Below, one piece after another: positions 1 through 5,686 of a stretch of DNA of 8,036 nt. A program made the position numbers and the translations under genes. Within the stretch, counting starts at the first letter, position 1. Each line of letters begins with the position of its first letter. Origin of the DNA: a bacterium (GTDB lineage Bacteria; Ratteibacteria; UBA8468); assembly GCA_030672255.1 (NCBI GenBank), contig DAOVGU010000121.1:1-8036 (forward strand), written 5' to 3'. The notes under the pieces are model-generated. The model saw only the letters and a list, made by a program, of their open reading frames with translations. It was not told where the DNA came from and made no database searches.

Positions 1-765
1 GATATCCTCCACCATGCTGGGGTCAATCTTACTAAACCTCTTTCCTAAGTCGGTAAGCAGGGCATCGGTCTTCTTATCTTTAGAGTCTTTCTTTATTTTC
101 TTCCGTAAGGTGTTAGCATCCTTTATCTTCTCTAAGTAATCAACCCCGTCTAAATCCTCAATTAACCGGTCAGCATATTTTGTGATTTTCAACATCCATT
201 GTTTACGTTCCCTTTTCTTTACTTCTGTTCCACATCTTTCGCACCTGCCTTCAACTACCTCTTCATTAGCCAGACCGATCTTACAGGAAGGGCACCAATT
301 AATAGGAATTTCTGCTCTGTAAGCCAGGCCTTTCTTGTAAAATTGTAAAAAAATCCACTGGGTCCATTTATAATATTTTGGGTCGGTGGTATTAATCTCC
401 CGGTTCCAGTCAAAAGAAATACCTAAACGCTTAAGGTCTCTTTTAAAATTAGCGATATTTTCTCTGGTTGCAGCTTCAGGATGCACACCCGTTTTTATAG
501 CATAATTCTCTGTGGGTAAACCAAAAGCATCCCAGCCTATGGGATATAAAACATTGAAACCCTCCATTCTTTTTTTACGCGCGACAGCATCTAAAGCAGA
601 GTAACTGCGACAATGACCAACATGCAGTCCTTCTCCCGAAGGATAAGGGAATTCAATTAAGATATACATCTTTGGTTTTTTCTTATCCGAGTTGGCAGAA
701 AAAAGTTTTTTCTTCTCCCAATATTTCTGCCATTTTTTTTCTATACTTGCAAAATCGTATTCCAT
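1..765 (-). CDS. leuS: Leucyl-tRNA synthetase, N-terminal part (runs off the window)
   Basis: This class I aminoacyl-tRNA synthetase charges tRNA-Leu with leucine in the cytoplasm. I translated 255 codons from the ATG at 765-763, and the frame is open to base 1. The start resembles the family (MEYDFASIEKKWQKYW). The ATP-binding HIGH signature is HVGH at residues 48-51, in the context PYPSGEGLHVGH, followed by GWDAFGLPTENYAI at 78-90. A zinc knuckle is formed by C158, C161, C175 and C178, and RKQWMLKITKYADRL (187-201) is also typical. After DLDGVDYLEKIK (204-215) the family usually continues with a segment like MQRNWIG. Here a lysine-rich stretch (217-247) appears instead, so an insertion or unusual variant is likely. 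The ATG lies 1 nt after the nfo stop, which suggests translational coupling. The editing domain, KMSKS motif and C-terminus are outside the window. Confidence 0.96.
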   Translation of the reverse strand, partial: MEYDFASIEKKWQKYWEKKKLFSANSDKKKPKMYILIEFPYPSGEGLHVGHCRSYSALDAVARKKRMEGFNVLYPIGWDAFGLPTENYAIKTGVHPEAATRENIANFKRDLKRLGISFDWNREINTTDPKYYKWTQWIFLQFYKKGLAYRAEIPINWCPSCKIGLANEEVVEGRCERCGTEVKKRERKQWMLKITKYADRLIEDLDGVDYLEKIKDANTLRKKIKKDSKDKKTDALLTDLGKRFSKIDPSMVEDI

Positions 766-766
766 T

Positions 767-1609
767 TTACTTCTTTTCCAGGGCTCTGATTGCTTTCAGA
801 TTCTCAATATCTTCATTCGGCCTTTTCTTTGGTGTCTCCAGGATAAAGGGAAGTTTATGAAGAGTGGGGTGGTTGACAACGAGAGTAAAACCTTTCTTGC
901 CAATTTTTCCCCTTCCAATATCTTCGTGCCGGTCAACGTGGGAGGACAATGGCGCTTTAGAATCATTGGCGTGAATAAGAAAGAGTTTCTCAATCCCAAT
1001 AAGTTCATCAATCTTTTTTAAGGTTTCATCCAACCCTCTCTTTGTGGCAATATCGTATCCCGCACCATAGGCATGGGCGGTATCAAGACAGAGTCCAAAA
1101 TGGGCATTCTCTCTCACTCCTTTGATGATCATGGCAATCTGCTCAAAATTATAACCTAAAACTGTCCCGCCTCCAGCCGTATTCTCTAAAAGAATTTTTA
1201 AGTGTGGTTCTGTCTGGCCGATAATTTGATTTAATGCTCTGATGATGCGGGAAATACCATAATTTTCTCCCTTTCCTTTATGATTTCCAATGTGGGTAAC
1301 AAAGTATTCGGCGGAAAGTTGCTCTGCTCTTTTGATATCCTCAATATAGGCTGAAATTGATCTTTGATATAAAGATTCTATAGGAGAAGCGAGATTGATC
1401 AAATAGGGAATATGGACAATAACCGGACCAATTTTTGTGGCTTTCCTTCTTTTGCAAAATTCTTCCGCTTCAGATTTCTCCAATTTTTTTGTCGCCCAGC
1501 TTCGCGGACTGCGGGAGAAAATCTGAAATGTATCACATCCAAGGTCCTTTGCCCGATCTACCGCAGAATAGATTTTGCCGGCAATAGAAACGTGGACTCC
1601 AACCTTCAT
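767..1609 (-). CDS. nfo: Deoxyribonuclease IV (AP endonuclease, endonuclease IV family)
   Basis: This 280-residue TIM-barrel enzyme cleaves DNA 5' of abasic sites and removes blocked 3' ends in base excision repair. Its length matches the family (E. coli Nfo is 285). The expected metal ligands are all visible: H66 (VHIPY), H106 (VTHIGNHKG), E142 (LLENTAGGG), D176 and H179 (CLDTAHAYGAGYD), H213 (IHAND), D226 and H228 (HVDRHEDIGRGKIG) and E258 (ILETPK). Each lies three residues before its E. coli counterpart, so there is no gap across the core and the three-zinc centre should be intact. The start overlaps the pseudopilin stop as ATGA, and the stop is 1 nt before leuS. A Shine-Dalgarno sequence is weak or absent, consistent with coupled translation. 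Confidence 0.97.
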   Translation of the reverse strand: MKVGVHVSIAGKIYSAVDRAKDLGCDTFQIFSRSPRSWATKKLEKSEAEEFCKRRKATKIGPVIVHIPYLINLASPIESLYQRSISAYIEDIKRAEQLSAEYFVTHIGNHKGKGENYGISRIIRALNQIIGQTEPHLKILLENTAGGGTVLGYNFEQIAMIIKGVRENAHFGLCLDTAHAYGAGYDIATKRGLDETLKKIDELIGIEKLFLIHANDSKAPLSSHVDRHEDIGRGKIGKKGFTLVVNHPTLHKLPFILETPKKRPNEDIENLKAIRALEKK

Positions 1610-2130
1610 TTCATTTCTTTTGTTAGATCTGGGGGTCTTGGTTTTGTCTCGATGTGGCCGTCAAGATATAGGATGTTATAACCTTTCGAATGGGGTGGAG
1701 GAATTTTTTCGCTGACAGCGGTCATCTCCATCATTAGCCATTTCTTACTACTATTGGAAACCCGGTCCGGGTTCTGGTTATCGAATTGATCATTCCAGAT
1801 ATAGGTAATCCCCTTTTTCTTTAACTGGCCTGGAAGGGAAGGGCAGACAAAGACATCTTTACTTCCAAGATAGGGATGAAGGATATTGGCAATGCTCTTG
1901 GGATCGGAAGAATTTTCTGGATAGAAACAGGCGGAGGGAAGTCTATCATTATTCTCGATCATGAACATCGTTAAGGCATAGTAAATCTGCTTCAAGTTGT
2001 TCCGACAGAAGACCTCCTTTGCCTTTTTTACGCTCTTGTAGGCTCCTAAAGGTAAGGAGGTAACGATAGTAGTTACCGCCATTAGTTCTACAAGGGTAAA
2101 CCCCGTTAGAAACTTGTTTCTAATTTTCAT
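1606..2130 (-). CDS. Pseudopilin with type IV prepilin leader and H-X9-DG motif
   Basis: This 174-residue protein starts with a short basic leader (MKIRNKFLTG) followed by FTLVELM. That is the type IV prepilin cleavage and methylation signal, with G10 at -1, F11 at +1 and the conserved glutamate E15 at +5. A hydrophobic stretch to about residue 30 would form the membrane-anchored helix. The C-terminal part carries H147, nine residues, then D157-G158 (GYNILYLDGH), the 'processing-associated H-X9-DG' signature that is abundant in Planctomycetes, Verrucomicrobia/Lentisphaerae and related candidate phyla. Cleavage by a prepilin peptidase and assembly into a type II secretion or pilus-like fibre are inferred from the family; no other machinery gene is in the window. 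The helix contains T20, T21, T24 and S25, more polar residues than usual. The gene overlaps the upstream small gene by 11 nt and nfo by 4 nt. Confidence 0.88.
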   Translation of the reverse strand: MKIRNKFLTGFTLVELMAVTTIVTSLPLGAYKSVKKAKEVFCRNNLKQIYYALTMFMIENNDRLPSACFYPENSSDPKSIANILHPYLGSKDVFVCPSLPGQLKKKGITYIWNDQFDNQNPDRVSNSSKKWLMMEMTAVSEKIPPPHSKGYNILYLDGHIETKPRPPDLTKEMK

Positions 2131-2350
2131 TTTTAGGTTTTTGCGGCTCTTCTTTTCTCCGCTTGAAAAGATTTTTCATTTTTCCCTGCCACCATTCAGG
2201 AATCTTGCTCCACTCCAGGACAATCGTTGTCGTTCCTATTCTCTTCCCTTCTTCAGGTTTTGTCGTCCTCAGCTTCAACCCCCCAATACTATGCATAAAG
2301 AAGGAGAAAATGATAATTATTAACAAAAGGAAAACAATAATTTTTTTCAT
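2120..2350 (-). CDS. Small membrane-anchored protein of unknown function
   Basis: I do not recognise this 76-residue protein. It opens with MKK and a strongly hydrophobic helix (about residues 4-22), which fits a signal anchor or uncleaved signal peptide. A short beta-rich segment follows (about 25-48), then a very basic tail rich in Lys, Arg, Glu and Pro (from about 57). The likely topology is one membrane helix with a soluble tail. It is the first gene of the minus-strand operon and overlaps the pseudopilin start by 11 nt, so a role alongside that secretion or pilus component is possible, but this rests on position only. No Shine-Dalgarno sequence precedes the ATG, and the predicted transcript start falls almost on it. 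The clean hydrophobic N-terminus and tight packing support a real gene. Confidence 0.68.
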   Translation of the reverse strand: MKKIIVFLLLIIIIFSFFMHSIGGLKLRTTKPEEGKRIGTTTIVLEWSKIPEWWQGKMKNLFKRRKEEPQKPKNEN

Positions 2351-2356
2351 TGCTTT

Positions 2357-2385
2357 ATCATACCATAAAGATTGACAATTTTCAA
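2357..2385 (-). promoter_or_regulatory. Sigma70-type promoter for the minus-strand operon
   Basis: Read on the minus strand, TTGAAA (2385-2380) is followed after exactly 17 bp by TATGAT (2362-2357). These match the -35 and -10 consensus at five of six positions each. Transcription would start near 2350, at the ATG of the small membrane protein, which implies a leaderless or nearly leaderless message. Confidence 0.65.
2372..2385. promoter_or_regulatory. 14-bp near-palindrome spanning both -35 elements
   Basis: The sequence ttgacaattttcaa equals its own reverse complement at 12 of 14 positions. The two half-sites are the -35 hexamers of the divergent promoters. It may simply reflect two back-to-back -35 boxes, or it could also act as an operator controlling both operons. 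No regulator gene is visible nearby. Confidence 0.4.
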
Positions 2386-2400
2386 AAATTGCATTATGCT
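2372..2400 (+). promoter_or_regulatory. Sigma70-type promoter for the riboflavin operon
   Basis: TTGACA (2372-2377, a perfect -35) and TATGCT (2395-2400, four of six for -10) are separated by 17 bp. The start would be near 2407, giving ribD a leader of about 23 nt with no obvious Shine-Dalgarno sequence. That leaves no room for an FMN riboswitch. This promoter shares its -35 region with the divergent promoter. Confidence 0.72.
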
Positions 2401-2429
2401 AACTATTGATGAAACTGGCTTAAAATGAG

Positions 2430-3605
2430 ATGGAATTTGACAAAAAATACATAAAATTAGCAATCAAGTTGGCAAAGAAAGGGTTAGGCTACACCAGTCC
2501 CAATCCCCTTGTAGGGGCGATAATTGTTAGAAATGGAAACATTGTAGGAAGAGGTTATCATCAAGGATATGGTCTACCCCACGCAGAAATAAATGCTCTA
2601 AGGAAAGCAAAGAAAAGAGCAAAAGGAGCAACACTTTATCTGAATTTAGAGCCTTGCTGCTTTTTTGGCAAAACCCCTCCCTGCACCACCGCAATCATTT
2701 CTGCGGGAATCAAGGAGGTTGTTACTTCCCTGAAGGACCCCAATCCAAAAGTCTCTGGAAGAGGAATCCGCCAATTAAGGAAAGCTGGCATTAAGGTAGA
2801 AACAGGAATTTTAAGGGAGGAAGCAAGAAAACTTAATGAAATCTATCTTAAGTATATTACAACCAAAAAACCCTTTGTCACCCTGAAAATAGCAATGAGC
2901 CTTGATGGAAAGATTGCAACTAAAACCGGAGAATCAAAATGGATAACCTCTATAAGCGCAAGAAATTTCAGCCATCAGTTAAGATTCCTCTACGATGGAA
3001 TTCTGGTAGGGATAGGGACGGTCTTGAAGGACAATCCCTATTTAAATTACACCCCCACCTACCTCCCCCCACTGCTTCGTTTCGCGAAGCAAAACGGTGG
3101 GGGAGGATTAAGGAGGGTAAGGAGGGGGGGAAAGGAAATTCCTATACAAAAGAGATTCGTTAAAGTTATTGTTGATAGTTCTGCCAGAATTCCCATCGAT
3201 GTCAACCTTCTTAAAAAATCGAAGGTGATTTTAGCTACGACAAAAATGGCTCCAATAAACAAATTAAGAAAATTAGAGAAAAAAGGCGTGGAGATCCTGA
3301 TTTTAGAAAAGGATAAAAAGGTTGATCTTCTCAGGTTAATGGAGGAATTGGGGAAACGGGAAATCTCAAATCTTCTCATTGAAGGGGGAGGAGAGATTAA
3401 TGAGGCCGCTTTGAGACTGGGAATTGTGGATAAGGTTTGTTTCTTTGTTTCTCCCAAGATTATTGGAGGAAGCCAGGCAAAGACGCCGGTGGAAGGAGGG
3501 GGGATTAGCCATTTAAAGGAGGCGATTTTACTGAAAGAACTCAAGTGCCGGCCGATTGGTGAAGATTTTCTGATAGAAGGATATATAAAGGAGAGTTCAA
3601 AGTGA
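2430..3605 (+). CDS. ribD: Bifunctional riboflavin biosynthesis deaminase/reductase RibD
   Basis: RibD carries out the second and third steps from GTP: deamination of the pyrimidine product of GTP cyclohydrolase II, then NADPH-dependent reduction of its ribose side chain. The N-terminal deaminase domain (about 1-145) has HAE at 51-53 with catalytic E53, and PCxxxGxTPPC at 75-85, so the zinc ligands are H51, C76 and C85. The reductase domain (about 147-387) shows VTLKIAMSLDGKIAT (150-164), GIGTVLKDNPYL (194-205), IEGGGEIN (317-324) and FVSPKIIGG (339-347). At 391 residues it is about 25 longer than the E. coli protein. The extra length lies at about 207-236 and coincides with a DNA palindrome in frame. 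The ATG at 2430 fits the family start. It lacks a clear Shine-Dalgarno sequence and follows a leader of about 23 nt. Confidence 0.96.
   Translation: MEFDKKYIKLAIKLAKKGLGYTSPNPLVGAIIVRNGNIVGRGYHQGYGLPHAEINALRKAKKRAKGATLYLNLEPCCFFGKTPPCTTAIISAGIKEVVTSLKDPNPKVSGRGIRQLRKAGIKVETGILREEARKLNEIYLKYITTKKPFVTLKIAMSLDGKIATKTGESKWITSISARNFSHQLRFLYDGILVGIGTVLKDNPYLNYTPTYLPPLLRFAKQNGGGGLRRVRRGGKEIPIQKRFVKVIVDSSARIPIDVNLLKKSKVILATTKMAPINKLRKLEKKGVEILILEKDKKVDLLRLMEELGKREISNLLIEGGGEINEAALRLGIVDKVCFFVSPKIIGGSQAKTPVEGGGISHLKEAILLKELKCRPIGEDFLIEGYIKESSK
3050..3128. repeat. In-frame palindromic insertion inside ribD
   Basis: The core is a nested hairpin at 3062-3106. The outer stem pairs CCTCCCCCCAC (3062-3072) with GTGGGGGAGG (3097-3106), with one bulged C. 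The inner stem pairs GCTTCG (3074-3079) with CGAAGC (3085-3090). C-rich and G-rich flanks (3051-3061 and 3111-3128) extend the symmetry. The frame stays open and the segment encodes a Pro/Gly/Arg-rich stretch (about residues 207-234), exactly where RibD exceeds its usual length. The base composition contrasts sharply with the AT-rich gene. I infer a repeat that inserted in the gene, comparable in principle to rickettsial palindromic elements. The outer limits are approximate. Confidence 0.72.
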
Positions 3606-3684
3606 CCCAAAGGGTCATTCTGAGCGAAGCGAAGAATCTTGAGATTGCCACGGTCGCTGAAGCGACCTCGCAATGACTGCGTCA
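3603..3684. repeat. Intergenic cruciform repeat between ribD and ribE
   Basis: The 81-bp gap after ribD is almost all palindromes. TGACCC/GGGTCA (3603-3608 and 3612-3617) includes the ribD stop codon. GTCATT (3614-3619) and AATGAC (3672-3677) are terminal inverted repeats. Inside lie AATCT/AGATT (3635-3639 and 3642-3646) and GGTCGCT/AGCGACC (3652-3658 and 3661-3667). TGAC/GTCA at 3674-3677 and 3681-3684 closes the right end. The sequence resembles dispersed repeats with GTCATTCTGAGCGAAGCG-like ends that I recall from several environmental bacterial genomes, though I cannot check copies here. It occupies the place where the ribE Shine-Dalgarno sequence would be expected. Confidence 0.75.
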
Positions 3685-3686
3685 TA

Positions 3687-4349
3687 ATGTTTACAGGACT
3701 GATTGAAGAATTAGGAGAAGTGAAATTTCGCAAGCAAAAGAATAATGGCTTAATTTTAGGGATTCAACCCCTGATTACCCCTGATAGATTCAATCAGGGG
3801 CAAGGGGCAAAAAATAGTAAGATTGGGGATAGTATTTCGGTGGATGGGGTCTGTCTGACAGTAAGTGCTCTTAAAAATAAGATTCTTCATTTTGATGTAA
3901 TGGCTGAGACTTTAAAGGTAAGTACCTTAAGGAACTTGAGGCTTGGAGATCGGGTGAATTTAGAGCGCGCTTTAAAGGTAGAGGAAAGATTCGGTGGCCA
4001 TTTCGTAACCGGCCATATCGATGGAAAGGGAGAAATCATTGAAATAGCTCCTGAACAGGATTCAAAAAAAATTAAGATTGCCGTTTCTTCCGAACTTGCA
4101 GGCTACATTGTGCCCAAAGGTTCAATTGCGGTTGACGGCATTAGCCTTACGGTGGTAAAGGTAGAGGAAAATCAGTTTACCATTTCCCTCATTCCCTATA
4201 CCCTCAGATACACAACCTTAGGGATGAAAAGAGAGGGAAGAAAGGTTAATGTTGAACTCGATATTCTTGCCAAATACGTGGCAAAATTAAAGGTAGAGAA
4301 AGAGAAAAAAAAGGATTATCTTAAAGAGCTGTTGAGGGATGAAATTTAA
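3687..4349 (+). CDS. ribE: Riboflavin synthase (alpha subunit)
   Basis: Riboflavin synthase dismutates two molecules of 6,7-dimethyl-8-ribityllumazine into riboflavin and the pyrimidine precursor; the enzyme is usually a trimer. The 220 residues form two homologous lumazine-binding domains. The first begins MFTGLIEELG and contains GDSISVDGVCLTV (47-59) and AETL (73-76). The second has GGHFVTGHIDG (103-113) and KGSIAVDGISLTV (144-156). I chose the ATG at 3687 because MFTGLIE is the near-universal start. The frame is open further upstream, but there it only reads through the repeat. No Shine-Dalgarno sequence is visible. Residues about 25-43 look longer than usual and coincide with a palindrome. 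The 3' end overlaps ribBA by 11 nt. Confidence 0.96.
   Translation: MFTGLIEELGEVKFRKQKNNGLILGIQPLITPDRFNQGQGAKNSKIGDSISVDGVCLTVSALKNKILHFDVMAETLKVSTLRNLRLGDRVNLERALKVEERFGGHFVTGHIDGKGEIIEIAPEQDSKKIKIAVSSELAGYIVPKGSIAVDGISLTVVKVEENQFTISLIPYTLRYTTLGMKREGRKVNVELDILAKYVAKLKVEKEKKKDYLKELLRDEI
3761..3800. repeat. In-frame palindrome with direct repeats inside ribE
   Basis: CCCCTGATT (3768-3776) is the reverse complement of AATCAGGGG (3792-3800). A second copy, CCCCTGAT (3778-3785), sits in the loop and could pair with the same right arm. GATTCAA occurs at 3761-3767 and again at 3787-3793. The frame stays open and encodes residues about 25-38 of riboflavin synthase, just before the conserved GDSISVDGVCLTV. 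I infer a small palindromic insertion in a tolerant loop; local duplication is the alternative. Confidence 0.6.
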
Positions 4350-5550
4350 TTCTATTGAAGAGGTTATTGCCGACCTTAAAAAAGGAAAGTTTATCATCGT
4401 TGTTGATGATGAAAGCAGAGAAAATGAAGGGGATCTCATCCTGGCGGCAGAGAGGGTTAATCCTGAAGCCATTAACTTTATGGCTAAGGAGGGAAGGGGT
4501 CTTGTCTGTTTGGCTATTGTTGGTAGCCGTCTTGAGGAATTAAAGATTAACCCCATGGTCTCCGAAAATACTGCCCATCAGCGAACATCCTTTAGCGTCT
4601 CGGTTGATGCTAAGGATGGCGTTTCTACTGGAATTTCTGCGGCAGACCGGGCGAGAACAGTTAAAACAATTCTTGACGAAAAAACGAAACCGACCGATCT
4701 TGTCCAGCCGGGCCATATCTTCCCCATCCGTGCAAAGGAAGGTGGAGCATTGGTGCGGGCCGGACACACCGAAGCCGCAGTTGATCTGGCGAGATTGGCC
4801 GGGGTTTATCCCGCAGGGGTAATCTGCGAAATTATGAACGATGATGGAACAATGGCCAGAACCCCCGAACTTTTGAAATTTGCCAGCCTCCATCAAATTA
4901 AAATCTGCACTATTGCCCAGCTCATCGGCTATCGACAGAAGAAGGAAAAATTGATAAAGAGAATTTTGCGCACCTTTCTTCCCACTGAATATGGGAATTT
5001 TGAACTTATTCTTTATGAAAGTTTTGTTGATAAAAACTACCATCTTGCCTTAAAGTTCGGGAATCTCAGATTGAAGAGCAAAGAGGACAGTATCTTGGTG
5101 AGGGTTCACTCCCAGTGCCTTACGGGCGATATCTTCTCCTCCCTGCGTTGCGACTGTGGGGAGCAACTTCACCAAAGTATGAGAATGATCGCTAAAGAAA
5201 AAAGAGGGGTTCTCCTTTACATGAGGCAGGAGGGCAGGGGAATTGGTTTAGTAAATAAATTAAAGGCTTACTGTCTACAGGAGAAGGGCCTGGATACGGT
5301 GGAGGCAAATAGAAAATTAGGATTCAAGGATGATCTCCGTGATTATGGGATCGGGGCGCAAATCCTGGTCGATCTGGGTCTCTCCCGCATCCGAATCTTG
5401 ACGAATAATCCTAAAAAGATTGTTGGGCTGCAGGGTTATGGATTGGAGATAGTAAAGCGAGTCCCGATTGAAATTAAGCCAACTCAATACAATAAGAGTT
5501 ATCTAAGAACAAAGAAGGAAAAATTACATCATTTATTAAAAGAAATATAA
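4339..5550 (+). CDS. ribBA: Bifunctional DHBP synthase / GTP cyclohydrolase II (RibBA)
   Basis: This 403-residue fusion supplies both branches of riboflavin synthesis. The N-terminal half (about 1-200) converts ribulose 5-phosphate to 3,4-dihydroxy-2-butanone 4-phosphate. It shows DDESRENEGDLI (23-34), TSFSVSVDAKDGVSTGIS (83-100), GHIFPIRAKEGG (125-136) and AGHTEAAVDL (141-150), including the conserved acidic cluster and H143. The C-terminal half (about 205-400) opens the GTP imidazole ring. It has VHSQCLTGD (256-264) and the zinc cysteines C260, C271 and C273, with the same spacing as in E. coli RibA. RQEGRGIGLVNKLKAY (296-311), DTVEANRKLGF (319-329) and LTNNPKK (354-360) complete the signature. 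Both halves look catalytically intact. The ATG lies within the end of ribE (11-nt overlap), with GAGGG immediately before it. Confidence 0.97.
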   Translation: MKFNSIEEVIADLKKGKFIIVVDDESRENEGDLILAAERVNPEAINFMAKEGRGLVCLAIVGSRLEELKINPMVSENTAHQRTSFSVSVDAKDGVSTGISAADRARTVKTILDEKTKPTDLVQPGHIFPIRAKEGGALVRAGHTEAAVDLARLAGVYPAGVICEIMNDDGTMARTPELLKFASLHQIKICTIAQLIGYRQKKEKLIKRILRTFLPTEYGNFELILYESFVDKNYHLALKFGNLRLKSKEDSILVRVHSQCLTGDIFSSLRCDCGEQLHQSMRMIAKEKRGVLLYMRQEGRGIGLVNKLKAYCLQEKGLDTVEANRKLGFKDDLRDYGIGAQILVDLGLSRIRILTNNPKKIVGLQGYGLEIVKRVPIEIKPTQYNKSYLRTKKEKLHHLLKEI

Positions 5551-5574
5551 ACTACCGAATCAACACGAAACAAC

Positions 5575-5594
5575 GGGCGTCATAAATGTCGCCC
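5575..5594. repeat. Hairpin repeat after ribBA
   Basis: GGGCG (5575-5579) pairs with CGCCC (5590-5594), and CAT with ATG inside, with one T-T mismatch between them. It lies 24 nt after the ribBA stop. No run of T follows, so it is not a standard terminator. It looks like a partial relative of the adjacent cruciform element. Confidence 0.5.
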
Positions 5595-5600
5595 CCATAC

Positions 5601-5654
5601 AATGTAGGGGTTCGATTTATCGAACCCGAGCAAAGTAAACTTTGCCACTACATT
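5601..5654. repeat. 54-bp three-way cruciform element between ribBA and ribH
   Basis: The terminal inverted repeats AATGTAG (5601-5607) and CTACATT (5648-5654) enclose two perfect arms. These are GGGTTCGAT/ATCGAACCC (5608-5616 and 5619-5627) and GCAAAGT/ACTTTGC (5630-5636 and 5639-5645). Every base except a few junction and loop positions is paired, giving a compact three-way junction. No T-run follows. This looks like a miniature dispersed palindromic element, or a transcript-processing or stabilising structure placed just before the ribH ribosome binding site. Confidence 0.75.
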
Positions 5655-5672
5655 TTCGTGGTTAGCAAAAAA

Positions 5673-5680
5673 AGGAGGGT
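5673..5680 (+). promoter_or_regulatory. Strong Shine-Dalgarno of ribH
   Basis: AGGAGGGT, continuing GAT, closely matches the complement of the 16S rRNA 3' end and lies 6 nt before the ATG at 5687. It is the strongest ribosome binding site among the riboflavin genes; ribD and ribE lack a clear one. This fits the need for many lumazine synthase subunits. Confidence 0.8.
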
Positions 5681-5686
5681 GATTTT

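Noticed and set aside
2401..2429. FMN riboswitch upstream of the riboflavin operon
   Set aside because: The leader from the predicted promoter is only about 23 nt, and the conserved RFN-element segments are not seen here or before ribH.
3639..3686. Upstream TTG start for ribE, adding 16 residues
   Set aside because: The extra residues translate the intergenic repeat, while MFTGLIEE at 3687 is the conserved start of riboflavin synthase.
3059..3733. 224-codon open frame antisense to ribD
   Set aside because: It lies opposite a clearly functional gene and includes the palindrome and the intergenic repeat. Its Ser/Pro/Phe-rich translation is typical of an antisense shadow.
4540..5043. 167-codon open frame antisense to ribBA
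   Set aside because: It runs wholly opposite a conserved RibBA sequence, with no family resemblance and no start signals.
5575..5654. Intrinsic terminator between ribBA and ribH
   Set aside because: The hairpins are strong, but none is followed by a T-run, and ribH is the expected next gene of the operon.
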